Below the pieces are notes generated by a model. The model worked only from the letters and a program-made list of their open reading frames with translations, was not told where the DNA came from and searched no databases. Shown here piece after piece: positions 1 through 7,450 of a stretch of DNA of 28,070 nucleotides. This stretch comes from Candidatus Brachybacter algidus (GTDB lineage Bacteria; Bacteroidota; Bacteroidia; Chitinophagales; Saprospiraceae), in the NCBI GenBank assembly GCA_016711705.1, contig JADJSK010000004.1, positions 1 through 28,070 on the forward strand. Reading direction: 5' to 3'. How positions within the stretch are numbered: position 1 is the stretch's first letter; every line of letters begins with the position of its first letter. Position numbers and translations under genes: made by a program.

Positions 1-2
1 TC

Positions 3-309
3 ACATGGTATAAGAAGATAGAATTTGGTATTCCCAAAGACGCACAGCCCTATTTTAATATTGGTGTATTGTATCGGGAAATGGACTCCCTGGATAAATC
101 CCTTGAATTCTTGACCATTGCTACAGAATTGGATAAGATACATGCGGAAACATATTACGCGAAGGGAATAGTTTTTAGAAAAACAAGGTAAGCTGGCTGA
201 AGCTCGAAGCAATATTCTCAAGCTTCAACTATCGGTCAAAAATTTGCCAAAGGTAAGACAGGCTTCGCAGAGGTTGAAAAATCTACTGAAGGAAAAAGCG
301 GTAAAGTAA
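3..309 (+). pseudogene. C-terminal end of a TPR-repeat protein (5' truncated, one frameshift)
   Basis: The frame open from base 3 reads TWYKKIEFGIPKDAQPYFNI and continues with the aromatic/small-residue spacing of tetratricopeptide repeats (YFNIGVLYREM, then SLEFLTIATEL). It stops at about base 192. The next frame continues without loss of sense (KQGKLAEARSNILKLQ, then QRLKNLLKEKAVK) to the TAA at 307-309, so a single indel lies near 180-195. TPR proteins are protein-interaction scaffolds; nothing here shows a specific partner. The gene starts outside the window, so its full domain content is unknown. A heptad array begins exactly at its stop codon. The call as a TPR C-terminus is reasonably sure; whether the frameshift is real or a sequencing error is open. 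Confidence 0.6.
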
Positions 310-341
310 TGAACAATGATTGATGAATAATGAATAATGAG
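307..341. repeat. Heptad tandem array A (TAATGAn type)
   Basis: Five units in exact 7-bp phase: TAATGAA, CAATGAT, TGATGAA, TAATGAA, TAATGAG. The first unit contains the stop codon of the preceding TPR gene. Confidence 0.7.
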
Positions 342-432
342 AGCACGCAGTAACGCTTGATCTTTAACTGCAGGCTATTCTTGAACACTCCTGCCATTCA
401 ATAAGTAGCAAAATTAAGTGAGGAACAGTGAT

Positions 433-880
433 TTCCCCCTTTGGAGGGCTAGGGTTTATACATATCTTTTCAGAAGGCTTAAAACTGGAGAATTACTATA
501 ACGTAGATAGTTTGCATTATAAAAATGAATGAACGGTGTAGCTGTGGCCTCATAAAATTTAGTGAATGATTGGAGCAAAAGCCAAAAATAGCTGCCCTAT
601 ACAGCGAGGAACGAAGCCTTATAGGGCTTAGCGTAATCCAAACTTTTTGCGGAGTGAAGTGACGTTAAGAATCTTGCTACCCCTCTGGCGGAGGGTGCCG
701 AAGGCAGGGTGTCTAGCCCTGGGTTTTTGTTACTTTTTTTGCCAAGAAAAAAAAGTAAGTAAAACAATTAAATTATCCTAAAATACTGAAATATATCAAT
801 GTATCTAATTAATTATCAATCACTTATGAGCATTGTTAATATTTTGTGTATAAACCCTAGCTTTGGAGGGGGTAGAGGGA
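433..880. repeat. Intergenic element bounded by inverted GGGTTTATACA motifs
   Basis: The left edge (433-464) reads CCCCCTTTGGAGGGCTAGGG followed by TTTATACATAT. The right edge (845-880) is its imperfect reverse complement, TGTGTATAAACCCTAGC followed by TTTGGAGGGGGTAGAGGG. Inside lie a hairpin with arms GCCCTATA (594-601) and TATAGGGC (620-627), a CCCTC/GAGGG hairpin near 680-700, and a near-palindrome TTACTTTTTTT / AGAAAAAAAAGTAA near 729-757. I see no open frame with protein character. A similar pair of edges occurs at 25095-25420. It could be a MITE-like or extragenic palindromic element. Confidence 0.45.
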
Positions 881-1023
881 GGCTTTCTATTGAAAATGAA
901 AAATAGACGAACTGCAATTTTCAAGATGCTTGTATCAGGCTATCTTTGAACATTTTACTTTTATCCATCATTAATCAAAACTATGATAAGCTGCAGATGT
1001 CCCTCTTTGGAGAGGGTGAACGA

Positions 1024-1164
1024 CACAGAAAGGTGCCAAAGCGACCTTTTAAGGAAGTAAAACGAAACGAAGTGCAAGTCACTACTTGCACAAAGTGAAG
1101 TCAGAACACAATTGAGCATGCCTGCCGAAAGCATGAAGGCAGGTTACGAAATTGTGTTTCTGTG
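1024..1164. repeat. Nested palindromic intergenic element
   Basis: Outer arms CACAGAAA (1024-1031) and TTTCTGTG (1157-1164) enclose a hairpin GTGCAAGT/ACTTGCAC (1072-1079, 1084-1091). They also enclose a longer hairpin AACACAATT/AATTGTGTT (1105-1113, 1150-1158) with an inner CCTGCC/GGCAGG stem (1121-1126, 1138-1143). There is no coding potential. The function is unknown. Confidence 0.45.
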
Positions 1165-1184
1165 GAGTTAGGGAGTGGACTTTT

Positions 1185-1247
1185 TAATGAATAATGAACA
1201 ATCAATAATGCTGCAGCGAAGTAATAATTAAAAATTAAAAATTACTT
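1185..1247. repeat. Heptad tandem array B (TAATGAA, then ATTAAAA type)
   Basis: Nine successive 7-bp blocks stay in phase: TAATGAA, TAATGAA, CAATCAA, TAATGCT, GCAGCGA, AGTAATA, ATTAAAA, ATTAAAA, ATTACTT. The core pentamer changes along the array while the period holds. The last block runs over the stop codon of the minus-strand adaptor gene (1242-1244). Confidence 0.6.
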
Positions 1248-2611
1248 CTTAAAATCCTTATCTTCCGTCTTCTTTTCTTCTTTATGTACTTTATCACCTT
1301 GCTTTAGTATCCTTGAAACAGTGCTATAGGGTCCGGTAATGATTATCTCATCTACTTTTAATCCTTCGAGAATCTGGATAAATTCGTCATCTTGAATACC
1401 GGTTTTAACCTGCACCATTTTGGCAGTATCAGCACTTTGAACGAAAACAACTTCTACAAGATTAGCTTTCTTTTTAGAGGCTGTATCACTTTTCATCTTA
1501 GGGTCTTCTCTGGTTGTAACTGATTGAATTGGAACTGTTACAATGCCTGATTCCGTATTAGTATTTATCTCCACAGATGCGGACATACCTGGTCTGAATG
1601 GAAATGGCTGACCTTTTTTAATCATATCTTTATACGAATCAAAATCCATCCTAATCTTCACAACAAAATTAGTCACCTGATCACTGTTTAATGATGCTGC
1701 AGCAGTAGATGCTGTCGATGAACTGTTAGCAATTTCAGTTACCACTCCTGTAAATTTCTTACCATAGAATGCATCTACGTCGATCTCTGCAAGATCGCCT
1801 TTACTTACTCTGACAATATCATTTTCTGAAACTTCTACCTGAACCTCGATGACATTCAGGTTGGCTATGGTCATCATTTCCGTACCCGACATCTGGATTG
1901 TTCCAACGACGCGTTCACCTTTTTCCACATTCAGTGAACTAATGACACCATCTACAGGTGCATAAATAAATGTCTTATTTAGACTCGTCTTCAATTCATC
2001 CAGTGAAGCTTTTGCGCTTTGTGTACCATACTTGCTGGCAGTGGCATTTTCCTGAGCTTGTTTTAAGCCAGCCTCAGCAGATTTGGCATTAGCTATGAGT
2101 CCATCCAGTGATGCCTGAGATGCTTCAAGGTCAGCTTTACTAATGACACCGTCATCGAAAAGCTGTTTGTTTCTTTTATAAGTTTGTCTGGCATTGGTCA
2201 ACCTGGCATTCACCTCCTCTATCTGTGCTTTTGCACTGTTAATTTGCGACCGAGAAACTGCCTCTTGCGTAGTTGAACTTTTAACAGAAGCCTGTCCTCT
2301 TTGCACAGAAGGCAGGTAGCTATCTGGGTTGATCTTAGCAAGCAATTGTCCAGCCTTGACGGTGTCTCCTTCCTTGACATAAAGTGCAATGATCTCACCG
2401 GACACATCCGAACTGATCTTGACTTCATTCTCTGGAAAAATCTTACCTGAAGCAGAAACGATCTCTTTGATAGTTCTTTCCGAAACTTTCTCAAAGGTCA
2501 CAGCCTGACCTTTAGGTTTATTCTTTCCATTTATTACAGCTGCGACTATGAGGATGACGACAAGGAGACCAAACCAATGATCCACCATTTTCTTTTGTTA
2601 TTTCTAGGCAT
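1242..2611 (-). CDS. HlyD/MacA-family periplasmic adaptor (membrane fusion) subunit
   Basis: Membrane-anchored adaptor that would link an inner-membrane exporter to a TolC-type channel. The open frame 1242-2588 gives 448 residues: an N-terminal hydrophobic segment (LLVVILIVAAVI), a first half lipoyl/barrel-sandwich motif (ISSDVSGEIIALYVKEGDTV), a long Ala/Gln/Lys-rich coiled-coil hairpin (about residues 95-205), the second lipoyl half (IYAPVDGVISSLNVEKGERV), a beta-barrel region and a Lys/Glu-rich tail. The annotated Met (2588) gives an odd start, MVDHWFG. In the neighbouring frame an ATG at 2611 reads MPRNNKRKWWIIGLV, the normal basic-then-hydrophobic start of this family, so one indel near 2570 probably hides the true start. 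It lies just downstream of the TolC-like gene on the same strand. Family assignment is firm; the substrate is unknown. Confidence 0.88.
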
Positions 2612-2628
2612 TTATTAGCTTGTATTCT

Positions 2629-4059
2629 TTAGTTAAATGTAATTTGTTTTCCAGCATAATAATCCAATACTTTCATCTTGAAGGTATAGTCATATTTATT
2701 AATAATAATGCTGCGCTCAGCATTGTCCAGATTATTCTTAGCGGATATTAATTCGAATGAATTGGCTGTTCCGATTTCAAATCTTTTCTGGGCGTCATTG
2801 TATGCACCTTCCAATGCTTCCTGGCTGCGAATAGATGCGTCCAGCGTTCTTCTTGCTGCACGTGCATCCGTTAAGGATTTCATTATATCACTTCAGAGTT
2901 TCTGACGAGCCTGTGTATCCTGAATTCGTATGGATTCGGTATTTAATTTTGCATTTTGTATAGCTGAACGTGCAGCATTTTTATTGTAAATAGGTATCTG
3001 TAATCCAACTCCAATACCATATCCAAAGTTTTGATTTAACTGAGAGAAATATGGGTTATTCCCTGTGATAGGAACATCGTTGATAATAGCAAAATCTACA
3101 AATTCATTATTAAATTTAACCTTTACAGGTTGTTCTACTGTACTAAAACTAAGGATTCGTTGATTAAGAGAGGAATAATTAGTTCCGGCAGATGCTTGTG
3201 CACCAAGACTAGGAGTCCTTGTGATTTTGCAATTTTTTCTCCCAATAAAGCACTGTTGATCTGACTTGAAAATGATTGAAATTGTGGTTGTGTCTTCAAT
3301 GAATTGGCGACAAGTAGTTCATAATCGATCATATCCGGATTCTCCACAGGAATAGGCACAGCAGGCGCTATTACATCGATATTAACACTTGCATCTACAA
3401 ACATTAGTTGCTTCAGATTTAATAATCCATTCGCAATATCATTTTCAGCAGTTATAATTTGGGTTTCATTCTGAGCTTGTTGAGCAAGTATGTCAAGGCG
3501 TGAATTTTTATTTTTTTGAACCTGCATTAATCATTTTATCTGTCACCCGAAGTTGTTCAGTAATTTGATCCATACTCTTTTTCGCTACTTCGAGGTTTTC
3601 CTTTGAGACCAACAAAATAAGATATGCCTGGGCCACACTAAGTGAGATATCGTAGACTAATTGTTCTTTGTCAGCTTCAGAAGCGTTGAGGTTAGATTGA
3701 CTTTGTTTGATCGTATTATTGATCCTATTAAAGTTAAACAGCGTAACACTTGACTGTAGATTATATGATTGATTTCCGAAATTCTGATTGTTAAAACTAT
3801 TGGTAGTCGGATCTATCTGTCGTCCAAAACTCTCATAAAAGGAAGTTGAACCATTAAGATCAGGAAATCTTCCCGCCTTAGCCGTGGTATAACTAATAGC
3901 ATCCCTTCGAATCATCAGATCAGACTGCTTTAGCTGGAGATTATTCTGCACTGCTTCATTAATACACCGATCCAATGTCCATACTTCTTGAGCAATGGCC
4001 TGATTCGGAATAACGAAAGGGATCAAAAGAAATATCAACAATTTGTACATCTGATTCAA
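2629..4059 (-). pseudogene. TolC-family outer membrane efflux protein, frameshifted
   Basis: Outer-membrane channel protein of a tripartite exporter. The N-terminal piece (3508-4059) has a signal peptide (YKLLIFLLIPFVIPNQAIAQ) followed by the family opening WTLDRCINEAVQNNLQLKQ and helical, Gln/Asn-rich TolC repeats. The sequence continues in other frames: KNSRLDILAQQAQNETQI (to about 3225), then GYGIGVGLQIPIYNKNAARS, a typical second-repeat TolC motif, and finally the 2629-2883 piece ending in KVLDYYAGKQITFN. Joined, it makes about 470 residues, the normal family length. At least three indels are needed, near 3520, 3225 and 2895. It is followed at once by the adaptor gene, so the two form one operon. 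Because all pieces are well conserved, sequencing error is as likely as decay. Confidence 0.82.
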
Positions 4060-4081
4060 TATTTTCGTAATGATACTATTG

Positions 4082-4112
4082 ATATTCTAAGTAGTAAAAT
4101 TAATTCTACAAA
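4082..4112 (-). promoter_or_regulatory. Putative Bacteroidota promoter for the TolC-adaptor operon
   Basis: On the minus strand TTTG (4112-4109) is followed after exactly 19 bases by TAGAATAT (4089-4082), matching the TTTG-N19-TAnnTTTG layout in spacing. The -7 element is only partly conserved. It lies 23 bp upstream of the TolC start codon. Confidence 0.35.
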
Positions 4113-4137
4113 CTAAGGCAATAGCTAGATAAATGAC

Positions 4138-4194
4138 AGGCTTTAGGCTTTAGGCTTTAGGCTTTAGGCTTTAGGCTTTAGGCTTTAGGCTTTA
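4138..4194. repeat. Heptad tandem array C (AGGCTTT x 8)
   Basis: Eight identical AGGCTTT units (4138-4193) plus one base. The array is cut by the IS element at 4194/4195 and resumes at 5782 as TTAGGCTTTAGGC. It is the most perfect array in the window. Confidence 0.9.
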
Positions 4195-4294
4195 TGTCCT
4201 CTCATAATATAGGTTGACAAGCTACTACCTAAAGCCTAAAGATTGTTAATAACTTTTATTGTTATTTAGTTGGCAGTAATTTAATTTTAATAAT

Positions 4295-4409
4295 CAAGGT
4301 CAAGCGGAAGTGAGCAATGCTGGGGAGCAACTCACCAGGAATAACCTTGTAGGACAAAAAATGTCTTATAAATTGGGCCTCCTAATCTTTTTTAGGAGGT
4401 CTTCTTTTT
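4295..4409 (+). ncRNA. Predicted structured RNA inside the IS3 element (copy 1)
   Basis: On the strand opposite to the transposase, CAAGGT (4295-4300) pairs with ACCTTG (4344-4349), GTGAG (4310-4314) with CTCAC (4331-4335), and GCT (4319-4321) with AGC (4326-4328) around a GGGG loop. Together they form one long hairpin with a near-symmetric internal loop (CAAGCGGAA against CAGGAATA). A terminator hairpin follows. Upstream, TTG is followed about 20 bp later by TAATTTTA, a plausible Bacteroidota promoter that would start transcription near 4293. Length would be about 115 nt. It lies beyond the orfB stop, so it is convergent with the transposase, not antisense to its coding part. No known RNA family is recognised. 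Transcription is inferred, not shown. Confidence 0.45.
4378..4409 (+). terminator. Intrinsic terminator, plus-strand direction (IS copy 1)
   Basis: CCTCCTAA (4378-4385) and TTAGGAGG (4392-4399) form a perfect 8-bp stem with a 6-base loop, followed on the plus strand by TCTTCTTTTT. The other strand has no comparable U-tract, which gives the direction. Confidence 0.7.
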
Positions 4410-4465
4410 GTGCTAAACCAAAGATATACATTTTTGGACTTTTTATGCCTTTATAAACCCATTGT

Positions 4466-5374
4466 CTAAATGTGTTTGATAGTTAAATATTTGCATCTCT
4501 GTTCGTATTTTTGCTCACTAATCTCATTCTCAAACTCAAGCGGCGATTTCCATCCCAGCCTGTTTTGTTTTCTATTTGTATTATATTCATACTGTATCTC
4601 AGCTAACCCTTTGTTAAATTCTATTTCGTTCCGTCCTCTTTTGAGTGGTAGAAAATGATGCTTTATCATGCTGTTTCTTTGCTCAGCATAAGCATTGTCC
4701 AGACAATTGCCAGATACACTTATTCTCATTTTAACAAAGTCCAACAAGTCCATATAACGGTTTGAAAAATATTGTGACCCTCCATCCGTATGATGAATGC
4801 AATATTTGATTGCCTCAATGCCCCTTAAATTAATCAACTGCTCTAAAGGTCTTATGCCCTCAATAGCCCGCATTCTCTCACCTCCATATATCCCAACCAT
4901 CATTGCACTATACAGATCAAACAGGCTGAATACAAAATATCTCTGACCGTCTTTATATACATAAGTTAAATCACCCACTATAACCTGATTAATATTATTG
5001 ACTTTTAATCCGGCAACAAGGTTAGTATATTTTTTACTTCTTGAGCTGGCTTTGGTAGTCACTATTCTTGTATAAACCGGCCGGAGTATCAGGCCATAGT
5101 CGCTCATCAGCTTCTCAAACTTATTGACCCCGATATTATATTGCTCTTTAATATTGAGATTATAATACAAGGTACGGGATCCTGCATTTGCATCCTTTGT
5201 GGAGCGGTATTGATCGACTTGACTTTCTACTACTTCCATTGTAGCCTTCAGCTTACCCATTCTGGCCACCGCTTGAAAATAACCCTGCCGGCTCTTGCCA
5301 AAATAGGCGTAAACCTGTTCAGCTCGGATCTGTGCATCAGACAATCTGCTTAGCACATTTTGCATGATTTTCAA
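4466..5374 (-). CDS. IS3-family transposase OrfB (DDE integrase catalytic domain)
   Basis: Catalytic half of the IS3 transposase, which cuts and joins the IS ends. In the 302-residue reading from the TTG at 5374, the rve/DDE core shows D135 in GDLTYVY, D197 in HHTDGGSQYFSN and E231 in CLDNAYAEQRNSMIK, with the family's D-35-E spacing. A C-terminal YNTNRKQNRLGWKSPLEFE motif follows, typical of IS3 OrfB. The frame is -1 relative to orfA and overlaps it at the orfA stop. Upstream of the overlap the mRNA has a run of nine A, a likely slippage site, so the natural product is probably an OrfAB fusion of about 420 residues. The C-terminus differs from copy 2 because of an A5/A6 run near 4512, so one copy has a homopolymer error there. 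Confidence 0.93.
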   Translation of the reverse strand: MKIMQNVLSRLSDAQIRAEQVYAYFGKSRQGYFQAVARMGKLKATMEVVESQVDQYRSTKDANAGSRTLYYNLNIKEQYNIGVNKFEKLMSDYGLILRPVYTRIVTTKASSRSKKYTNLVAGLKVNNINQVIVGDLTYVYKDGQRYFVFSLFDLYSAMMVGIYGGERMRAIEGIRPLEQLINLRGIEAIKYCIHHTDGGSQYFSNRYMDLLDFVKMRISVSGNCLDNAYAEQRNSMIKHHFLPLKRGRNEIEFNKGLAEIQYEYNTNRKQNRLGWKSPLEFENEISEQKYEQRCKYLTIKHI

Positions 5375-5718
5375 TTCGTTTTTTTTTCGAACCTTTCTCC
5401 AAGCCTTTCCTTTGCAAGCTTTGCTAACTCTTCAAGATGAAGGATCCTGATCTGCTGTTCACCAATGATGGTTTTAAGCTTTTTGGCCTCCTTTTCTAGT
5501 TCCAAAACCCGATTGATTTCTGCAGGTTTTTGAATAAGAATCTGCACAGGAAGAGGCTCTTTACCATACTTCCGTATCCAGTTTCTTACATTTTCAGCTT
5601 TGACAAAATATAGTACACTTACTTCTTTGACAGAAATGGCACCTGATTCAATTTTGAAAACGATTTCTTTTCTAAATTCTTCACTAAATCTTCTACGTCT
5701 CCTCTCTTCTATTGTCAT
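5371..5718 (-). CDS. IS3-family transposase OrfA (HTH, leucine-zipper part)
   Basis: DNA-binding half of the IS3 transposase, recognising the terminal inverted repeats. The 115 residues open with RRRRRFSEEFRKEIVFKIES and VKEVSVLYFVKAENVRNWIR, the HTH_Tnp_1 helix-turn-helix. A heptad-spaced Leu/Ile zipper follows (about residues 70-105: RVLELEKEAKKLKTIIGE), used in IS3 proteins for multimerisation. The ATG at 5718 follows an exact -7 element TAACTTTG by 17 bp. The end reads GERFEKKTN across the A9 run, where -1 slippage would join OrfB (KNELKIMQN). The length is normal for the family. Confidence 0.92.
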   Translation of the reverse strand: MTIEERRRRRFSEEFRKEIVFKIESGAISVKEVSVLYFVKAENVRNWIRKYGKEPLPVQILIQKPAEINRVLELEKEAKKLKTIIGEQQIRILHLEELAKLAKERLGERFEKKTN

Positions 5719-5735
5719 TTTTTAGTACTTTTATT

Positions 5736-5762
5736 CAAAGTTACTAACATCTTTTCTGTCAA
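5736..5762 (-). promoter_or_regulatory. Transposase promoter inside the IS terminal repeat
   Basis: TTGACA (minus strand 5762-5757), the inner end of the terminal inverted repeat, is followed by TAACTTTG (5743-5736), an exact TAnnTTTG -7 element. Spacing is slightly short (16 bases after TTG). The same arrangement is at 17446-17472 in copy 2. Confidence 0.5.
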
Positions 5763-5781
5763 CGTATTTCATGAGAGTACA

Positions 5782-5911
5782 TTAGGCTTTAGGCAAAATT
5801 CGTAATTGTGAATGAAAGTTCCCGGTAAAGTATAAAAATAATCATGCATCGCCGATTCAATCTCAATCATGCTTAATTCAACATTTAACCTTCAATATTC
5901 AACATTTCTAT
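5782..5911. repeat. End of array C and heptad array D (TTCAACA type)
   Basis: Bases 5782-5795 are the rest of the AGGCTTT array cut by the IS. Bases 5870-5911 hold GCTTAAT, TTCAACA, TTTAACC, TTCAATA, TTCAACA, TTTCTAT in 7-bp phase. Array D touches the stop codon of nuoN (5908-5910, minus strand). Nothing else is seen in this spacer. Confidence 0.55.
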
Positions 5912-7283
5912 CCTACTAGACCTTGCAACCAACCCGGAAATATTACCATAATGACGAGCAGACAGAGTGAAAGCACAATAGAAGTCTTTATCAAGCCAGG
6001 TAAAAGGACTTCATTGTCTACATCTTCTTCTTTCGTAAAGTACATAGCTGTGATAGGTTTGAAGTAATATGCTATACTTATGGCAGAATTGATGACAGCT
6101 ACTATCACCATGACAGGATTGGCCTCTAAAGCTTTGGTAAACAAGAAATATTTGCAAAAAATCCTGCTAAAGGAGGTATACCTGCCATTGAAAGCAAGGC
6201 TATCGTCATTGCAAATGCCAACAATGGTTTTCGTTTAGCTAAGCCATTAAACACAGAAATGTTCTCAGAAGCTTTTTGTTCGCTTATCAACATAAAAATT
6301 GTAAAAGCTACTATGGTTGCTATGGAATACGCTGTTAAATAATAAAATACACTGCTCACACTATTGTATTGGAGGGAGACTACACCTAATAAAAGGTAGC
6401 CCGCATGAGAGATAGAAGAGTAAGCCAATAACCTTTTGAAATTGCTCTGCATAAGTGCTCCAAAATTGCCTACAGTCATAGTGAGGCAAGCGATTGCTCC
6501 CAGCATCGTCATCCATTCTCCGGCAACACCAACAAACGATATACTAAATATTCTTACCAATGCTCCAAATCCTGCAATTTTGACAACAGATGCCATGAAG
6601 GCAGTGATGATCGTAGGGCTTCCCTGATACACATCAGGACTCCAAAAATGAAAAGGAGCAGCTGAAATTTTGAAACACAGTCCGATAGTTAACAACATGA
6701 ATCCAATATATCCATATCCTGAGAGGCCTCCGGAAGTCAACTTTTCACCCATAGCCACGACGTCAAATGTACCTGTAGCGCCATACAATAAAGCCATACC
6801 CATCAATAAAATACCTGTGGCAAATGCGCCCATCAAAAAATATTTTAAAGAGGCTTCATTTGATCCCAGGTCGTTTCTTCTGCTTCCGGCTAATACATAT
6901 AATGGAATAGAGAGTATTTCGATTCCGAGGAATAACATTACCATATTTTGAAAAGAGACCATACAAATCCCCCCACACAAAGAGAATAGGATCAAGCCGT
7001 AATTGTCGCCAAGTGTCTCCCCAAGTTGCCTGAATCCATATCCTGAAGCTAAAAATACAAGAAAGGTCGCCAGGCACATTAAAGCTGTAAAGGCCAATGC
7101 GTAATGATCAAAGATCAACATATGCCGTAGGTCAAAGACTTCGCTATTTAATGCCACTAAAGACAGTACAAGTCCGCCGAGTGCGGTAACTAAACCAATT
7201 CCCTGAAGTATGGATCTTTTTGCAAATAATCCTGCAAATAAAACGACCAAGGCTCCGGTAAAAATCACTATTAATGCACCCAT
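5908..7283 (-). CDS. nuoN: NADH-quinone oxidoreductase subunit N (one frameshift near the 3' end)
   Basis: Antiporter-like, proton-pumping membrane subunit of respiratory complex I. The main frame (6126-7283, 385 residues) is hydrophobic throughout, with about eleven membrane segments. It holds family hallmarks: a GIEILSIPLYVLAG loop, NEASLKYFLMGAFATGILLMG, KISAAPFHFWSPDVYQGSPT with the conserved Lys, and KRLLAYSSISHAGYLLLG. After LLSMAGIPPLAGFFA it breaks; the next frame continues KYFLFTKALEANPVMVIVAV to the stop at 5908, so a single indel sits near 6145. The joined length, about 455, is normal. Complex I genes normally form a nuoA-N operon, but here the upstream neighbour is an unrelated gene ending in a terminator, so nuoN stands alone. 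The IS3 copy lies 126 bp past its stop. Confidence 0.92.
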
Positions 7284-7389
7284 ATTTTCTTAAATCTGTA
7301 GTATATCGCTTTTCTGCAATAGAGCACAATATTAATAAATATAAGGAATATGAGGAGGGTTTGAGGATCATAAATTCATAGTTACTAAC

Positions 7390-7424
7390 AAAAAAAGAGA
7401 TAGTTACAACGAACTATCTCTTTT
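7390..7424 (-). terminator. Intrinsic terminator after the CxxCH/T9SS protein gene
   Basis: On the minus strand AAGAGATAGTT and AACTATCTCTT form an 11-bp stem with a 6-base loop, followed by a run of T and TTTGTTAG. It lies 27 bp past the stop of the gene at 7451-8278 and separates it from nuoN. Confidence 0.85.
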
Positions 7425-7450
7425 CAAAATTTCTTATAGGCGATTTGCGA

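Larger units (their letters stand above)
4195..5781 (-). mobile_element. IS3-family insertion sequence, copy 1 (complete)
   Basis: The 1587-bp element has imperfect terminal inverted repeats of about 25 bp (TGTnCTCTCATnAnATA, then nGTTGACA), beginning TG and ending CA as in the IS3 family. A 3-bp target duplication TTA flanks it (4192-4194 and 5782-5784). It carries orfA and orfB in overlapping frames on the minus strand. About 270 bp beyond orfB hold a structured, probably transcribed region. Ends and flanks were placed by comparison with the second, inverted copy at 17427-18988, which shares both termini. The target is a run of AGGCTTT heptads. The left end itself also carries CCTAAAGCCTAAAG (about 4219-4232), the complement of two such heptads. 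Confidence 0.93.

Noticed and set aside
4138..4194. Heptad arrays as CRISPR arrays
   Set aside because: Unit length is 7 bp with no spacers, and no cas genes are present.
4295..4349. GGTCAAG-CGGAAG-TGAGCAA in the IS resembling the SRP (4.5S) RNA core
   Set aside because: The match does not hold over the SRP tetraloop stem, and the much stronger GTGAG/CTCAC pairing contradicts the SRP fold. The sequence is also present in two IS copies, which is not expected for the housekeeping SRP RNA.
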